Shown here: positions 1 to 5,059 of the stretch, one piece after another | How the letters are laid out: each line of letters begins with the position of its first letter | Numbering within the stretch: position 1 is the first letter of the stretch | NCBI GenBank assembly: GCA_015069065.1 | Contig: SVJI01000098.1 | Location: 1 to 5,536, forward strand | Direction: 5' to 3' | DNA: 5,536 nt | Source of the DNA: Oscillospiraceae bacterium | Lineage (GTDB): Bacteria > Bacillota > Clostridia > UMGS1883 | Notes under the pieces: model-generated | Seen by the model: only the letters and a program-made list of their open reading frames with translations | The model's database searches: none | What the model was told of the DNA's origin: nothing | Position numbers and translations under genes: made by a program

Positions 1-1311
1 ATCGGGGCAATGTACGATGGGAATTGGCTCACCCCAATATCTCTGGCGGTTAAACGCCCAATCCTTCATCTTATACTGAACGCCCTTTTCGCCGCAGCCC
101 TTCTTTTCCAAAAGCTCGAGCATCTTCGCGATTGCTTCCTGCTTTGTCTTGATACCGTCTAGGATGCCGGAATTAACCATTTCTCCGTCGCCTGTGTATG
201 CCTCCTTTGAAATGTCGCCGCCCTTTATAACCTCGATAATATCAATACCGAACTTCTTTGCAAAGTCGTAGTCACGCGTATCGTGTGCAGGTACAGCCAT
301 AATCGCACCTGTACCGTAGCCCATCATTACATAGTCGGAAATATAAACGGGGATTTCCTTTTCTGTGATGGGATTGATTGCTGTAAGTCCCTGAATTTTT
401 ACGCCTGTCTTATCCTTTACAAGCTGTGTACGCTCAAACTCGCTCTTCTTGGCACATTCTTTCTTATATGCCTCAAGCTCTGCAAAGTTAGCGATAGAAT
501 CCTTATACTTTTCAATAATGGGATGCTCAGGAGCAATAACCATAAAGGTTACACCGTATAAGGTGTCTGGACGTGTTGTATAAACACGGAGCTTTTCATC
601 ATTTTCCTTAATTGAGAAATTGACGAATGCACCCTCTGATTTACCAATCCAGTTTTTCTGCTGCAGCTTAATATTCGGGAGATAATCAACCGACTCGAGT
701 CCCTCTAAAAGCTTGTCAGCATATTCTGTAATTCTTAAATACCACACTTCCTTTGTCTTTTGTACAATGTCGCTGTGGCATATGTCACACTTACCGCCCT
801 GAGAGTCCTCGTTAGAAAGGACAACCTTACAGCTGGGGCAATAGTTTACCAGAGTCTTATCACGGAAAACAAGACCGTTTTCAAACATTTTAAGGAAAAT
901 CCACTGTGTCCATTTATAATATCCCTCATCAGTGGTGTCAACCACTCTCGACCAATCGAAAGAGAAGCCCACTCTTTTGAGCTGACTTGTGAATTTGACA
1001 ATATTTCTGTCTGTAACCTGTCTGGGGTGTACACCGGTCTTAATAGCAGTATTTTCAGTAGGAAGTCCATATGCGTCAAAGCCTATTGGGAAAAGCACGT
1101 TATACCCCTCAAGTCTTCTCTTTCTCGAAACAACCTCAAGTCCTGAATATGCCTTGATATGACCTACATGCATACCGCTGCCGGAGGGATAAGGAAACTC
1201 AACCAATGCATAAAACTTAGGCTTATCTGAATTGTTTTCTGCCTTAAAAGAGTTATTATCCTCCCAGTATTTTTGCCACTTTTCTTCAATCTGCTTAAAA
1301 TTATATTCCAT
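1..1311 (-). CDS. leuS: Leucyl-tRNA synthetase, N-terminal 437 residues (3' end outside window)
   Basis: LeuRS is a cytoplasmic class I aminoacyl-tRNA synthetase that activates leucine with ATP and charges tRNA-Leu. The 437 visible codons run uninterrupted to the window edge; the usual length is about 800-860, so the KMSKS loop and the anticodon and C-terminal domains lie outside. Visible in order: FPYPSGSGMHVGH at 39-51, with the HIGH-type HVGH at 48-51; FDAYGLPTENTAIKTG at 78-93; a zinc-ribbon with Cys158/Cys161 and Cys175/Cys178; the CP1 editing domain with TTRPDT (245-250) and the GTGAIMAVPAHDTRD block ending at 347; and the return to the catalytic core with NRQRYWGEPIP near 421-431. The ATG (1309-1311) is 25 nt after the rsfS stop and has an AAAGGAAA ribosome binding site (1321-1328). 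It is the last visible gene of the obgE cluster. The 25-nt gap leaves no room for a leucine T-box of its own. The family call is certain. Confidence 0.97.
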   Translation of the reverse strand, partial: MEYNFKQIEEKWQKYWEDNNSFKAENNSDKPKFYALVEFPYPSGSGMHVGHIKAYSGLEVVSRKRRLEGYNVLFPIGFDAYGLPTENTAIKTGVHPRQVTDRNIVKFTSQLKRVGFSFDWSRVVDTTDEGYYKWTQWIFLKMFENGLVFRDKTLVNYCPSCKVVLSNEDSQGGKCDICHSDIVQKTKEVWYLRITEYADKLLEGLESVDYLPNIKLQQKNWIGKSEGAFVNFSIKENDEKLRVYTTRPDTLYGVTFMVIAPEHPIIEKYKDSIANFAELEAYKKECAKKSEFERTQLVKDKTGVKIQGLTAINPITEKEIPVYISDYVMMGYGTGAIMAVPAHDTRDYDFAKKFGIDIIEVIKGGDISKEAYTGDGEMVNSGILDGIKTKQEAIAKMLELLEKKGCGEKGVQYKMKDWAFNRQRYWGEPIPIVHCPD

Positions 1312-1336
1312 GATATTTCATTTCCTTTCCGGATTA

Positions 1337-1693
1337 TCAAATCTCATCTATCGTATTTATTTCCATCTTTTCCGCTTCTGCCCACAAATTATCAAGGCCG
1401 TAAAAATCACGCATATTTGTGCTGAATATATGGAGCATCACACCGTTAAAATCGATCAGTGCCCAATCGGGGTTTTTCATACCCTCACACCGCTGCGGCG
1501 GACAATCCACCTTCGCCATTTCTTCACACGCGGATTCATAGAGCGCGTGCATCTGCGCAGGGGAGCCTGCAGTGCAGATTACAAAATAGTCTGCAATTAT
1601 TGTTGCACCCTTTAAATCAAGGGCGATAATATTACGAGCCTTTTTTGAATCGAGTATTTCTACAAGCTTGTGTACTTTTTCAAAATCTGTCAA
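1337..1693 (-). CDS. rsfS: Ribosome silencing factor RsfS (Iojap/YbeB family)
   Basis: RsfS binds ribosomal protein L14 on the 50S subunit and blocks joining to 30S, damping translation when nutrients fall (family knowledge). The 118-residue product has normal length. Family blocks are visible: DYFVIC at 35-40, a Gln-containing segment after it (AGSPAQMHAL), EGMKNPDWALIDFNGVMLHIF ending at 90 (Trp77, His88), then R95 and FYGLDNLW (97-104). The start is TTG (1691-1693), overlapping the yqeK stop in TTGA. An AGGAGGG at 1701-1707 ends 7 nt upstream, and no in-frame ATG exists before residue 48, deep inside the fold, so TTG is the best start. Translation is probably coupled to yqeK. In many Clostridia a LytR-CpsA-Psr gene separates yqeK from rsfS; here they touch directly. 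leuS follows after 25 nt. Confidence 0.95.
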   Translation of the reverse strand: MTDFEKVHKLVEILDSKKARNIIALDLKGATIIADYFVICTAGSPAQMHALYESACEEMAKVDCPPQRCEGMKNPDWALIDFNGVMLHIFSTNMRDFYGLDNLWAEAEKMEINTIDEI

Positions 1694-2274
1694 GCCTTTG
1701 CCCTCCTGTGTTCTATAAGATAATTAAGTGCATGTACAGAATCGGGGTGAATAAGCGTTCCTTTTCTGATTACATGCTTTATAGAGCAGCCTATCGCGTA
1801 AATAAGTGCCTCATCAACATCAATCTCAACTAATCTGCGGATTTCATCAGTTTGCTCAATGGTACGCCCCGGTTCTGTCATATCCGCAATATATATCAAT
1901 TTCTCAAGGGGAGTCATATTTGCCCGCGCTGTAGTGTGGTAATAAATTGCCTCAAGGATTTCATGGTCGCTGATACCATAATCCTTATAAGCCACAGCAG
2001 CACCTAAAAAAGCATGTACGAGCGCACGTTCACACTTGGCACATTCGTCGAGCTTCACGCCGTATCTTTGGCACAAAGCAAAGAAGTCCTCTCCGCTCTT
2101 TTCATCAAGATTTTTTGCGCAATCATGCAAAAGTGCGGTAATACGTGCCTTTCTCACATCAACTCCAAACTTGGGAGCAAGGCGCTCCGCCTCAGCAACA
2201 ACGCCCAGCGTATGCTTGAAACGACGTTCCTTCTGCATAGTCTGAAGTTTTTTCATCATTTCATTCTCTGTCAA
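1690..2274 (-). CDS. yqeK: YqeK-family HD-domain hydrolase (predicted symmetrical Ap4A hydrolase)
   Basis: YqeK proteins are HD-superfamily metal-dependent enzymes; characterised Gram-positive members split diadenosine tetraphosphate into two ADP. The product has 194 residues, a normal length. Metal-site motifs are all present: His21 (RFKHTLGV), His50-Asp51 (ALLHDCAKN), His87 (ALVHAFLGA), His113 (IYYHTTA) and Asp131 in IYIADMTEPGR (127-137), the typical YqeK signature. The expected HG in the third motif is HA here, a mild departure. The start is TTG (2272-2274), overlapping the nadD TGA by 4 nt; GAGGG at 2282-2286 ends 7 nt upstream. The next in-frame ATG codons (residues 6 and 7) sit about 22 nt from that Shine-Dalgarno, too far to be preferred. 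Placement between nadD and rsfS is the usual Bacillota context. Activity on Ap4A is inferred from the family, not shown here. Confidence 0.92.
   Translation of the reverse strand: MTENEMMKKLQTMQKERRFKHTLGVVAEAERLAPKFGVDVRKARITALLHDCAKNLDEKSGEDFFALCQRYGVKLDECAKCERALVHAFLGAAVAYKDYGISDHEILEAIYYHTTARANMTPLEKLIYIADMTEPGRTIEQTDEIRRLVEIDVDEALIYAIGCSIKHVIRKGTLIHPDSVHALNYLIEHRRAKA
1701..1707 (-). promoter_or_regulatory. Shine-Dalgarno that fixes the TTG start of rsfS
   Basis: AGGAGGG lies within the end of yqeK and ends exactly 7 nt before the TTG at 1691-1693. No alternative start in this frame is near it, so it supports the TTG start and independent initiation at the TTGA overlap. Confidence 0.8.
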
Positions 2275-2840
2275 ACAGAATCCCTCAATCCATATAAATT
2301 CCTTTTTATTATATAATCAAAAACAGCATTTGGCAATAAATTTCTGCAATCTTTTCCCATCTTTATTTTTTCACGGATTTCACTTGACGAAACATCTACA
2401 ACATCCATCGAAATACCGATAGCGGGGGCAGTTATATCTGCGCCCTCTCTCGGGAAAACGAGAAGAGTTGCATTTTCAGTTATCCTGTGCGGCTCGTGCC
2501 ATGTGTGGAGCTGATTGTAGGAATCATCGCCCATGATAAAAAACAGACTGTCATCGGGGAAAAGTCCCTTAAAATACTCAACAGTGTCTGCACTGTAACT
2601 AAGCTGAGTGCGGTTTATCTCATAATCACTGACAAACATATTTTCCTCATTAGAAACTGCCAAAGCAAGCATGTTATAGCGGTCCTGCCGCGTAACGCTC
2701 GTCTCTTTTTTATGGGGTGCGTTTCCTGTTGGAATGAAAATAAGCCTGTCAAGCTGCGCCGATTTGACAGCAGCTCTGGCAACTGCCATGTGGCCGTTAT
2801 GAACGGGGTTAAATGCTCCGCCGAATAATCCTGTCCTCAT
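2271..2840 (-). CDS. nadD: Nicotinate-nucleotide adenylyltransferase NadD
   Basis: NadD transfers AMP from ATP to nicotinate mononucleotide, giving deamido-NAD and pyrophosphate, in the cytosolic route shared by de novo and salvage NAD synthesis. The product is 189 residues, a typical length. It opens with GLFGGAFNPVHNGH (4-17), carrying the nucleotidyltransferase HxGH (His14, His17). APHKK (41-45) replaces the commoner PPHK. The family also expects SYSADTV (81-87), GDDS (104-107) followed by Trp114, FPREG (129-133), and SSSEIR (151-156), which matches the ISSTxIR nucleotide-binding motif. The ATG (2838-2840) lies 10 nt after yhbY. Its GAGG ribosome binding site (2849-2852) overlaps the yhbY stop codon, and its own stop overlaps the yqeK start by 4 nt. 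It is clearly an operon member, probably translated in step with its neighbours. Confidence 0.96.
   Translation of the reverse strand: MRTGLFGGAFNPVHNGHMAVARAAVKSAQLDRLIFIPTGNAPHKKETSVTRQDRYNMLALAVSNEENMFVSDYEINRTQLSYSADTVEYFKGLFPDDSLFFIMGDDSYNQLHTWHEPHRITENATLLVFPREGADITAPAIGISMDVVDVSSSEIREKIKMGKDCRNLLPNAVFDYIIKRNLYGLRDSV
2282..2286 (-). promoter_or_regulatory. Shine-Dalgarno that fixes the TTG start of yqeK
   Basis: GAGGG lies within the 3' end of nadD and ends exactly 7 nt before the TTG at 2272-2274, the same geometry as at the rsfS start. It favours TTG over the later ATG codons 6 and 7. Confidence 0.75.
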
Positions 2841-2850
2841 TATTATAACC

Positions 2851-3150
2851 TCACTTAGGAAGCTGTATTTTTCGATTATCCTTTGCCCGTGCCATACGAT
2901 AGATAACTATTTTATTACCTATACACTGAACAGGGTCAGCGCCGATTTCTTCACAAATTGCTTCGCACGCTCCCCTTGTGGTCATAAATGACGTTTCAAG
3001 CACGGTTACTTTTATAAGTTCCCTTTTTTCCAGTACTATATCAAGCTCTTTTAATATTTCTTCATTTAAGCCGCCCTTTCCTATCTGGAAAATGGCGTTT
3101 TCCTTATTTGCAAGTCCGCGCAGATAAGCGCGCTGCTTTGATGATAACAT
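2851..3150 (-). CDS. yhbY: YhbY/YqeI-type CRM-domain RNA-binding protein
   Basis: This is a single-domain CRM (chloroplast RNA splicing and ribosome maturation) protein. Bacterial homologues associate with pre-50S particles and act in large-subunit assembly (family knowledge). The product is 99 residues, normal for the family. It opens with LSSKQRAYLRGLAN (2-15), has the exposed RNA-binding loop GKGG at 24-27 followed by LNEEI, a conserved KVTVLE strand (47-52), and ends with VQCIGNKIVIYR (74-85) plus a short basic tail. The ATG (3148-3150) has AAGGTGG (3157-3163) 6 nt upstream, overlapping the obgE stop codon. It sits between the 50S-assembly GTPase gene obgE and nadD, the standard Bacillota arrangement, which supports a shared ribosome-assembly role. 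Confidence 0.94.
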   Translation of the reverse strand: MLSSKQRAYLRGLANKENAIFQIGKGGLNEEILKELDIVLEKRELIKVTVLETSFMTTRGACEAICEEIGADPVQCIGNKIVIYRMARAKDNRKIQLPK

Positions 3151-3161
3151 ATATATCCACC

Positions 3162-4427
3162 TTATTCCGTATAATCAAATTCAAGTTCGTACATCTGAAC
3201 AGGGTCACCCTCTGAACAGCCTGCATTTTCAAGGGCATCTATAACACCCTTTCTGCGCAGTGCCAACTGGAAATACTGCACATCCTCCGCATCTGCAAAA
3301 TTGCAGTGACGCAGCAGTTTTTCGATATAGGGACCCTCAACAAAGTAAGTTCCGTTTTCCTTTCGCACCTCAAACGGTTCTTCTGAAAAGTCCTCCTCAA
3401 CAAAGTCTGCCTCATACACTTCTACGGGCTCAAGGGTGTCAAGTACAGCTGATACATAGTTTATAAGTTCTTTCGTTCCCTTGTGCGCTGCTGCACTTAT
3501 TTCAAAGAGCTTAAGCCCCTTACTTTCAATATATTCCCTGAATTCTTCCAGCAAGGAAGCATCCTGAATAATATCCGTTTTATTGGCTGCAACTATCTGC
3601 GGACGCTGTGCCAGGGACTCGCTGTAGAGTGAAAGCTCATTATTTATTTTTTCAAAATCTTCTATAGGGTTTCTGCCCTCAATGCCCGAAACATCAACAA
3701 TATGGACAATAAGACGTGTTCTTTCAATGTGGCGCAAAAACTCATGACCCAGACCGATTCCCTCATGCGCACCCTCGATAAGTCCGGGGATATCTGCCAT
3801 GACAAAGCTTTTCCCCTCACCCATTTTAACAACGCCAAGATTTGGCTCCAATGTAGTGAAGTGGTAGTTGGCAATCTTTGGACGTGCCGCACTTACTGCG
3901 GAAAGCAATGTGGATTTACCTACATTGGGGAAACCTGCCAAGCCGACATCTGCAATCAGCTTAAGCTCCAGCAACATCTCTCTCTCCTGACCTTTAAGTC
4001 CGTCCTTTGCAAATTTTGGGGTCTGTCTGGTTGCTGTGGCAAAATGCACATTACCCCAACCGCCGTTTCCGCCGTATGCGGCAATAAATTCCTCGCCGTT
4101 CTGGGACATATCTTTCATTACTCTTCCGCTTTTGGCATCCCTGATAACAGTACCGACAGGGACAAGGATGTACGAATCCTCCCCTTTTCTGCCTGATGAA
4201 CGGCGTGCCTTACCATCCTCACCGTTTTTCGCTGTAAATGTCTTTCTATGCGCAAAGTCTACCAAAGTGGTAAGGGTCTTGTCCGCTTTAAATATGATGT
4301 TTCCGCCCTTACCGCCGTCACCGCCATCGGGTCCGCCGTCGGGAACATATTTTTCTCTGTGAAAAGACACCAGACCGTTACCGCCGTTGCCTGCTTTAAC
4401 AGTGATAGTCGCCTTATCTACGAACAT
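3162..4427 (-). CDS. obgE: Obg/CgtA GTPase, 50S ribosome assembly and stress factor
   Basis: Obg is an essential cytosolic GTPase that binds the 50S subunit in late assembly and links growth to (p)ppGpp and the cell cycle. The product is 421 residues, a full-length three-domain form. Residues 1 to about 158 form the glycine-rich Obg fold (GNGGNG near 13, PDGGPDGGDGGKGG at 29-42, GGNGGWGN near 119). The G domain follows: P-loop GFPNVGKS (165-172), switch I FTTLEPNLG (190-198), G3 DIPG (212-215), G4 NKTD (282-285), G5 SAA (311-313). An acidic linker (about 339-351) leads to the C-terminal OCT domain (about 350-418), which is variable in bacteria but present here. The ATG (4425-4427) has AGAGGTGA at 4432-4439. 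It is the first gene after a 318-nt gap and a terminator, so it probably heads its own transcription unit. No spo0B gene lies between it and rpmA, unlike Bacillus. Confidence 0.98.
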   Translation of the reverse strand: MFVDKATITVKAGNGGNGLVSFHREKYVPDGGPDGGDGGKGGNIIFKADKTLTTLVDFAHRKTFTAKNGEDGKARRSSGRKGEDSYILVPVGTVIRDAKSGRVMKDMSQNGEEFIAAYGGNGGWGNVHFATATRQTPKFAKDGLKGQEREMLLELKLIADVGLAGFPNVGKSTLLSAVSAARPKIANYHFTTLEPNLGVVKMGEGKSFVMADIPGLIEGAHEGIGLGHEFLRHIERTRLIVHIVDVSGIEGRNPIEDFEKINNELSLYSESLAQRPQIVAANKTDIIQDASLLEEFREYIESKGLKLFEISAAAHKGTKELINYVSAVLDTLEPVEVYEADFVEEDFSEEPFEVRKENGTYFVEGPYIEKLLRHCNFADAEDVQYFQLALRRKGVIDALENAGCSEGDPVQMYELEFDYTE

Positions 4428-4459
4428 AATTTCACCTCTTTTATACGGATGTGATAAAG

Positions 4460-4501
4460 CAGCACCGATCGCAAAACACGTTTAGATTATTCGGATGGCT
4501 G
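4460..4501 (-). other. Imperfect stem-loop in the obgE leader
   Basis: On the minus strand CAGCCATCCGA (4491-4501) can pair with TCGGTGCTG (4460-4468): nine pairs with two single-base bulges, enclosing 22 nt. It sits about 20 nt upstream of the obgE Shine-Dalgarno. It would be part of a 5' leader if transcription starts further upstream. It may be coincidental. Confidence 0.35.
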
Positions 4502-4545
4502 TCTTATCAAAACTTCTTACATGGTTTTTCTTTTTGTCTATTGTT

Positions 4546-4657
4546 GAAATCCGGAAAATGGATTTCTTTATTTTTATTTGTTTTGCTACGCGCAAACTTC
4601 ACCTCTCGCTGTATACACATACAGCTTCGGGCAAGCCCCTTGGGTTCAGTTTGCCCG
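4546..4657 (-). ncRNA. Candidate structured RNA or repeat element (four clustered inverted repeats)
   Basis: Four short inverted repeats lie within about 110 nt. In minus-strand order they are CGGGCAA/TTGCCCG (4651-4657 with 4628-4634, 16-nt interior that can form a small CCC/GGG pairing), the perfect GCTGTAT-GTGT-ATACAGC (4608-4625), TTTGC/GCAAA (4592-4596 with 4582-4586, 5-nt loop), and GAAATCC/GGATTTC (4546-4566, 7-nt loop). The first three are almost back to back. I do not recognise a named riboswitch, T-box, tmRNA, SRP RNA or RNase P RNA in it. It could be a cis-acting leader of obgE, a small RNA, or a copy of a dispersed intergenic repeat. The orientation is assumed from the surrounding genes. 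Confidence 0.4.
4608..4625. repeat. Perfect 7-bp inverted repeat with 4-nt loop
   Basis: GCTGTAT and ATACAGC flank a 4-nt loop (ACAC on the plus strand, GTGT on the minus strand). It is the most regular palindrome in the intergenic region and lies 2 nt from the CGGGCAA/TTGCCCG stem. It has no U-run after it on either strand, so it is not an intrinsic terminator. An RNA hairpin or a dyad protein-binding site are both possible. Confidence 0.5.
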
Positions 4658-4695
4658 TTCTGCACTACTTTCTTCCATCCTTAGGCTGTGCGTTT

Positions 4696-4701
4696 ATTAT
4701 A
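4696..4701 (-). promoter_or_regulatory. Possible -10 element (TATAAT) for the obgE operon
   Basis: A perfect minus-strand TATAAT lies just downstream of the rpmA terminator and would start transcription near 4689, ahead of the stem-loop cluster and obgE. At 17 nt upstream the -35 position reads TTTATT, inside the terminator hairpin, a poor match to TTGACA. A TATAAT can arise by chance in such AT-rich sequence. It is the best -10 match I found in the gap. Confidence 0.3.
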
Positions 4702-4707
4702 AAAATA

Positions 4708-4736
4708 AAAAGCTCGGAAATAAATTCCGAGCTTTT
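4708..4736 (-). terminator. Intrinsic terminator after rpmA
   Basis: AAAAGCTCGGAA (4708-4719) pairs perfectly with TTCCGAGCTTTT (4725-4736) around a 5-nt loop. Read on the minus strand, the stem runs into a U-rich stretch (TTTTATTTTTAT including the arm), the classic Rho-independent layout. It begins 9 nt after the rpmA stop, so it should end the rplU-prp-rpmA transcript. The plus-strand trailer is only TTTTATCT, so termination that way would be weaker. Confidence 0.9.
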
Positions 4737-4745
4737 ATCTCTGAT

Positions 4746-5024
4746 TTACGCAGGATATACGCTAACCTGCTTCTTATCCTTGCCCTTACGCTCGAACTTA
4801 ACTTTTCCGTCAACAAGAGCATACAAGGTATCATCACTACCAATACCTACGTTAGTACCGGGATGAATTTTAGTTCCTCTCTGACGAACGAGGATGTTAC
4901 CGGCAAGTACAGCCTGACCGTCAGCACGCTTCGCGCCAAGGCGCTTAGACTCACTGTCACGACCGTTCTTTGTAGAACCAACACCCTTTTTATGAGCGAA
5001 CAACTGAATATTCAATGCGAACAT
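4746..5024 (-). CDS. rpmA: 50S ribosomal protein L27, precursor with cleavable N-terminal extension
   Basis: L27 sits near the peptidyl-transferase centre of the 50S subunit, with its N-terminal tail reaching the P-site tRNA. The 92-residue product begins MFALNIQLF before the mature-type start AHKKGVGSTKNGRDSESKR. This matches the Bacillota extension (in Staphylococcus aureus MLKLNLQFF before ASKKG) that Prp removes between the final Phe and the following residue; here the predicted cut is after Phe9, leaving 83 residues. RLGAKRADGQ (28-37) and HPGTNVGIG (54-62) are typical L27 core sequence. The ATG (5022-5024) has a strong AAGGAG (5035-5040). prp lies 35 nt upstream and an intrinsic terminator 9 nt downstream, making this the last gene of the rplU operon. 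Confidence 0.98.
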   Translation of the reverse strand: MFALNIQLFAHKKGVGSTKNGRDSESKRLGAKRADGQAVLAGNILVRQRGTKIHPGTNVGIGSDDTLYALVDGKVKFERKGKDKKQVSVYPA

Positions 5025-5059
5025 TATAATTTCACTCCTTCCGAAATAAACATACAGAT

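Larger units (their letters stand above)
4428..4745. other. rpmA-obgE intergenic region
   Basis: This 318-nt gene-poor stretch separates two minus-strand units. From the rpmA side it holds an intrinsic terminator (4708-4736), a perfect TATAAT hexamer (minus strand, 4696-4701), a cluster of inverted repeats between 4546 and 4657, an A-rich (minus strand) tract around 4565-4581, an imperfect stem at 4460-4501, and the obgE ribosome binding site. Open frames exist on both strands, but none shows family-like composition or conserved motifs that I recognise. The likely content is the end of the rpmA transcript plus a long structured 5' leader of the obgE operon. Confidence 0.8.

Noticed and set aside
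760..1146. 128-codon plus-strand open frame
   Set aside because: It lies fully antisense to the HIGH and zinc-ribbon region of leuS, shows no recognisable motif, and is a shadow frame.
1301..1321. Six-codon upstream ORF overlapping the leuS start
   Set aside because: Its ATG (1319-1321) abuts the Shine-Dalgarno, too close for initiation, and it ends inside leuS; a chance ATG is likely.
3702..4196. 164-codon plus-strand open frame
   Set aside because: It is antisense to the Obg fold and G domain of obgE; its Cys- and Phe-rich composition looks like the reverse of that coding sequence.
4440..4445. TATAAA as an obgE -10 element
   Set aside because: Transcription would begin inside the obgE Shine-Dalgarno, and no -35 match exists at proper spacing.
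4546..4585. Plus-strand terminator: GAAATCC/GGATTTC stem followed by a T-rich run
   Set aside because: The layout resembles a terminator, but no plus-strand gene precedes it, the loop is 7 nt and the T-run is interrupted.
4582..4606. T-box-like conserved sequence (AGAGGTGAAG then GCGCG)
   Set aside because: It resembles the T-box core only loosely; the TGGN bulge needed to pair with the tRNA acceptor end is missing, and no antiterminator/terminator pair follows.
4628..4657. Cyclic di-GMP-I riboswitch (GGGCAAAC segment)
   Set aside because: Only the GGGCAAAC piece matches; the conserved GGGACGCAAAGCC block and the second helix are absent.
4495..4866. 123-codon plus-strand frame with a hydrophobic, membrane-like start
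   Set aside because: The hydrophobicity comes from the T-rich plus strand; the frame reads through the terminator into antisense rpmA, and I see no SD.
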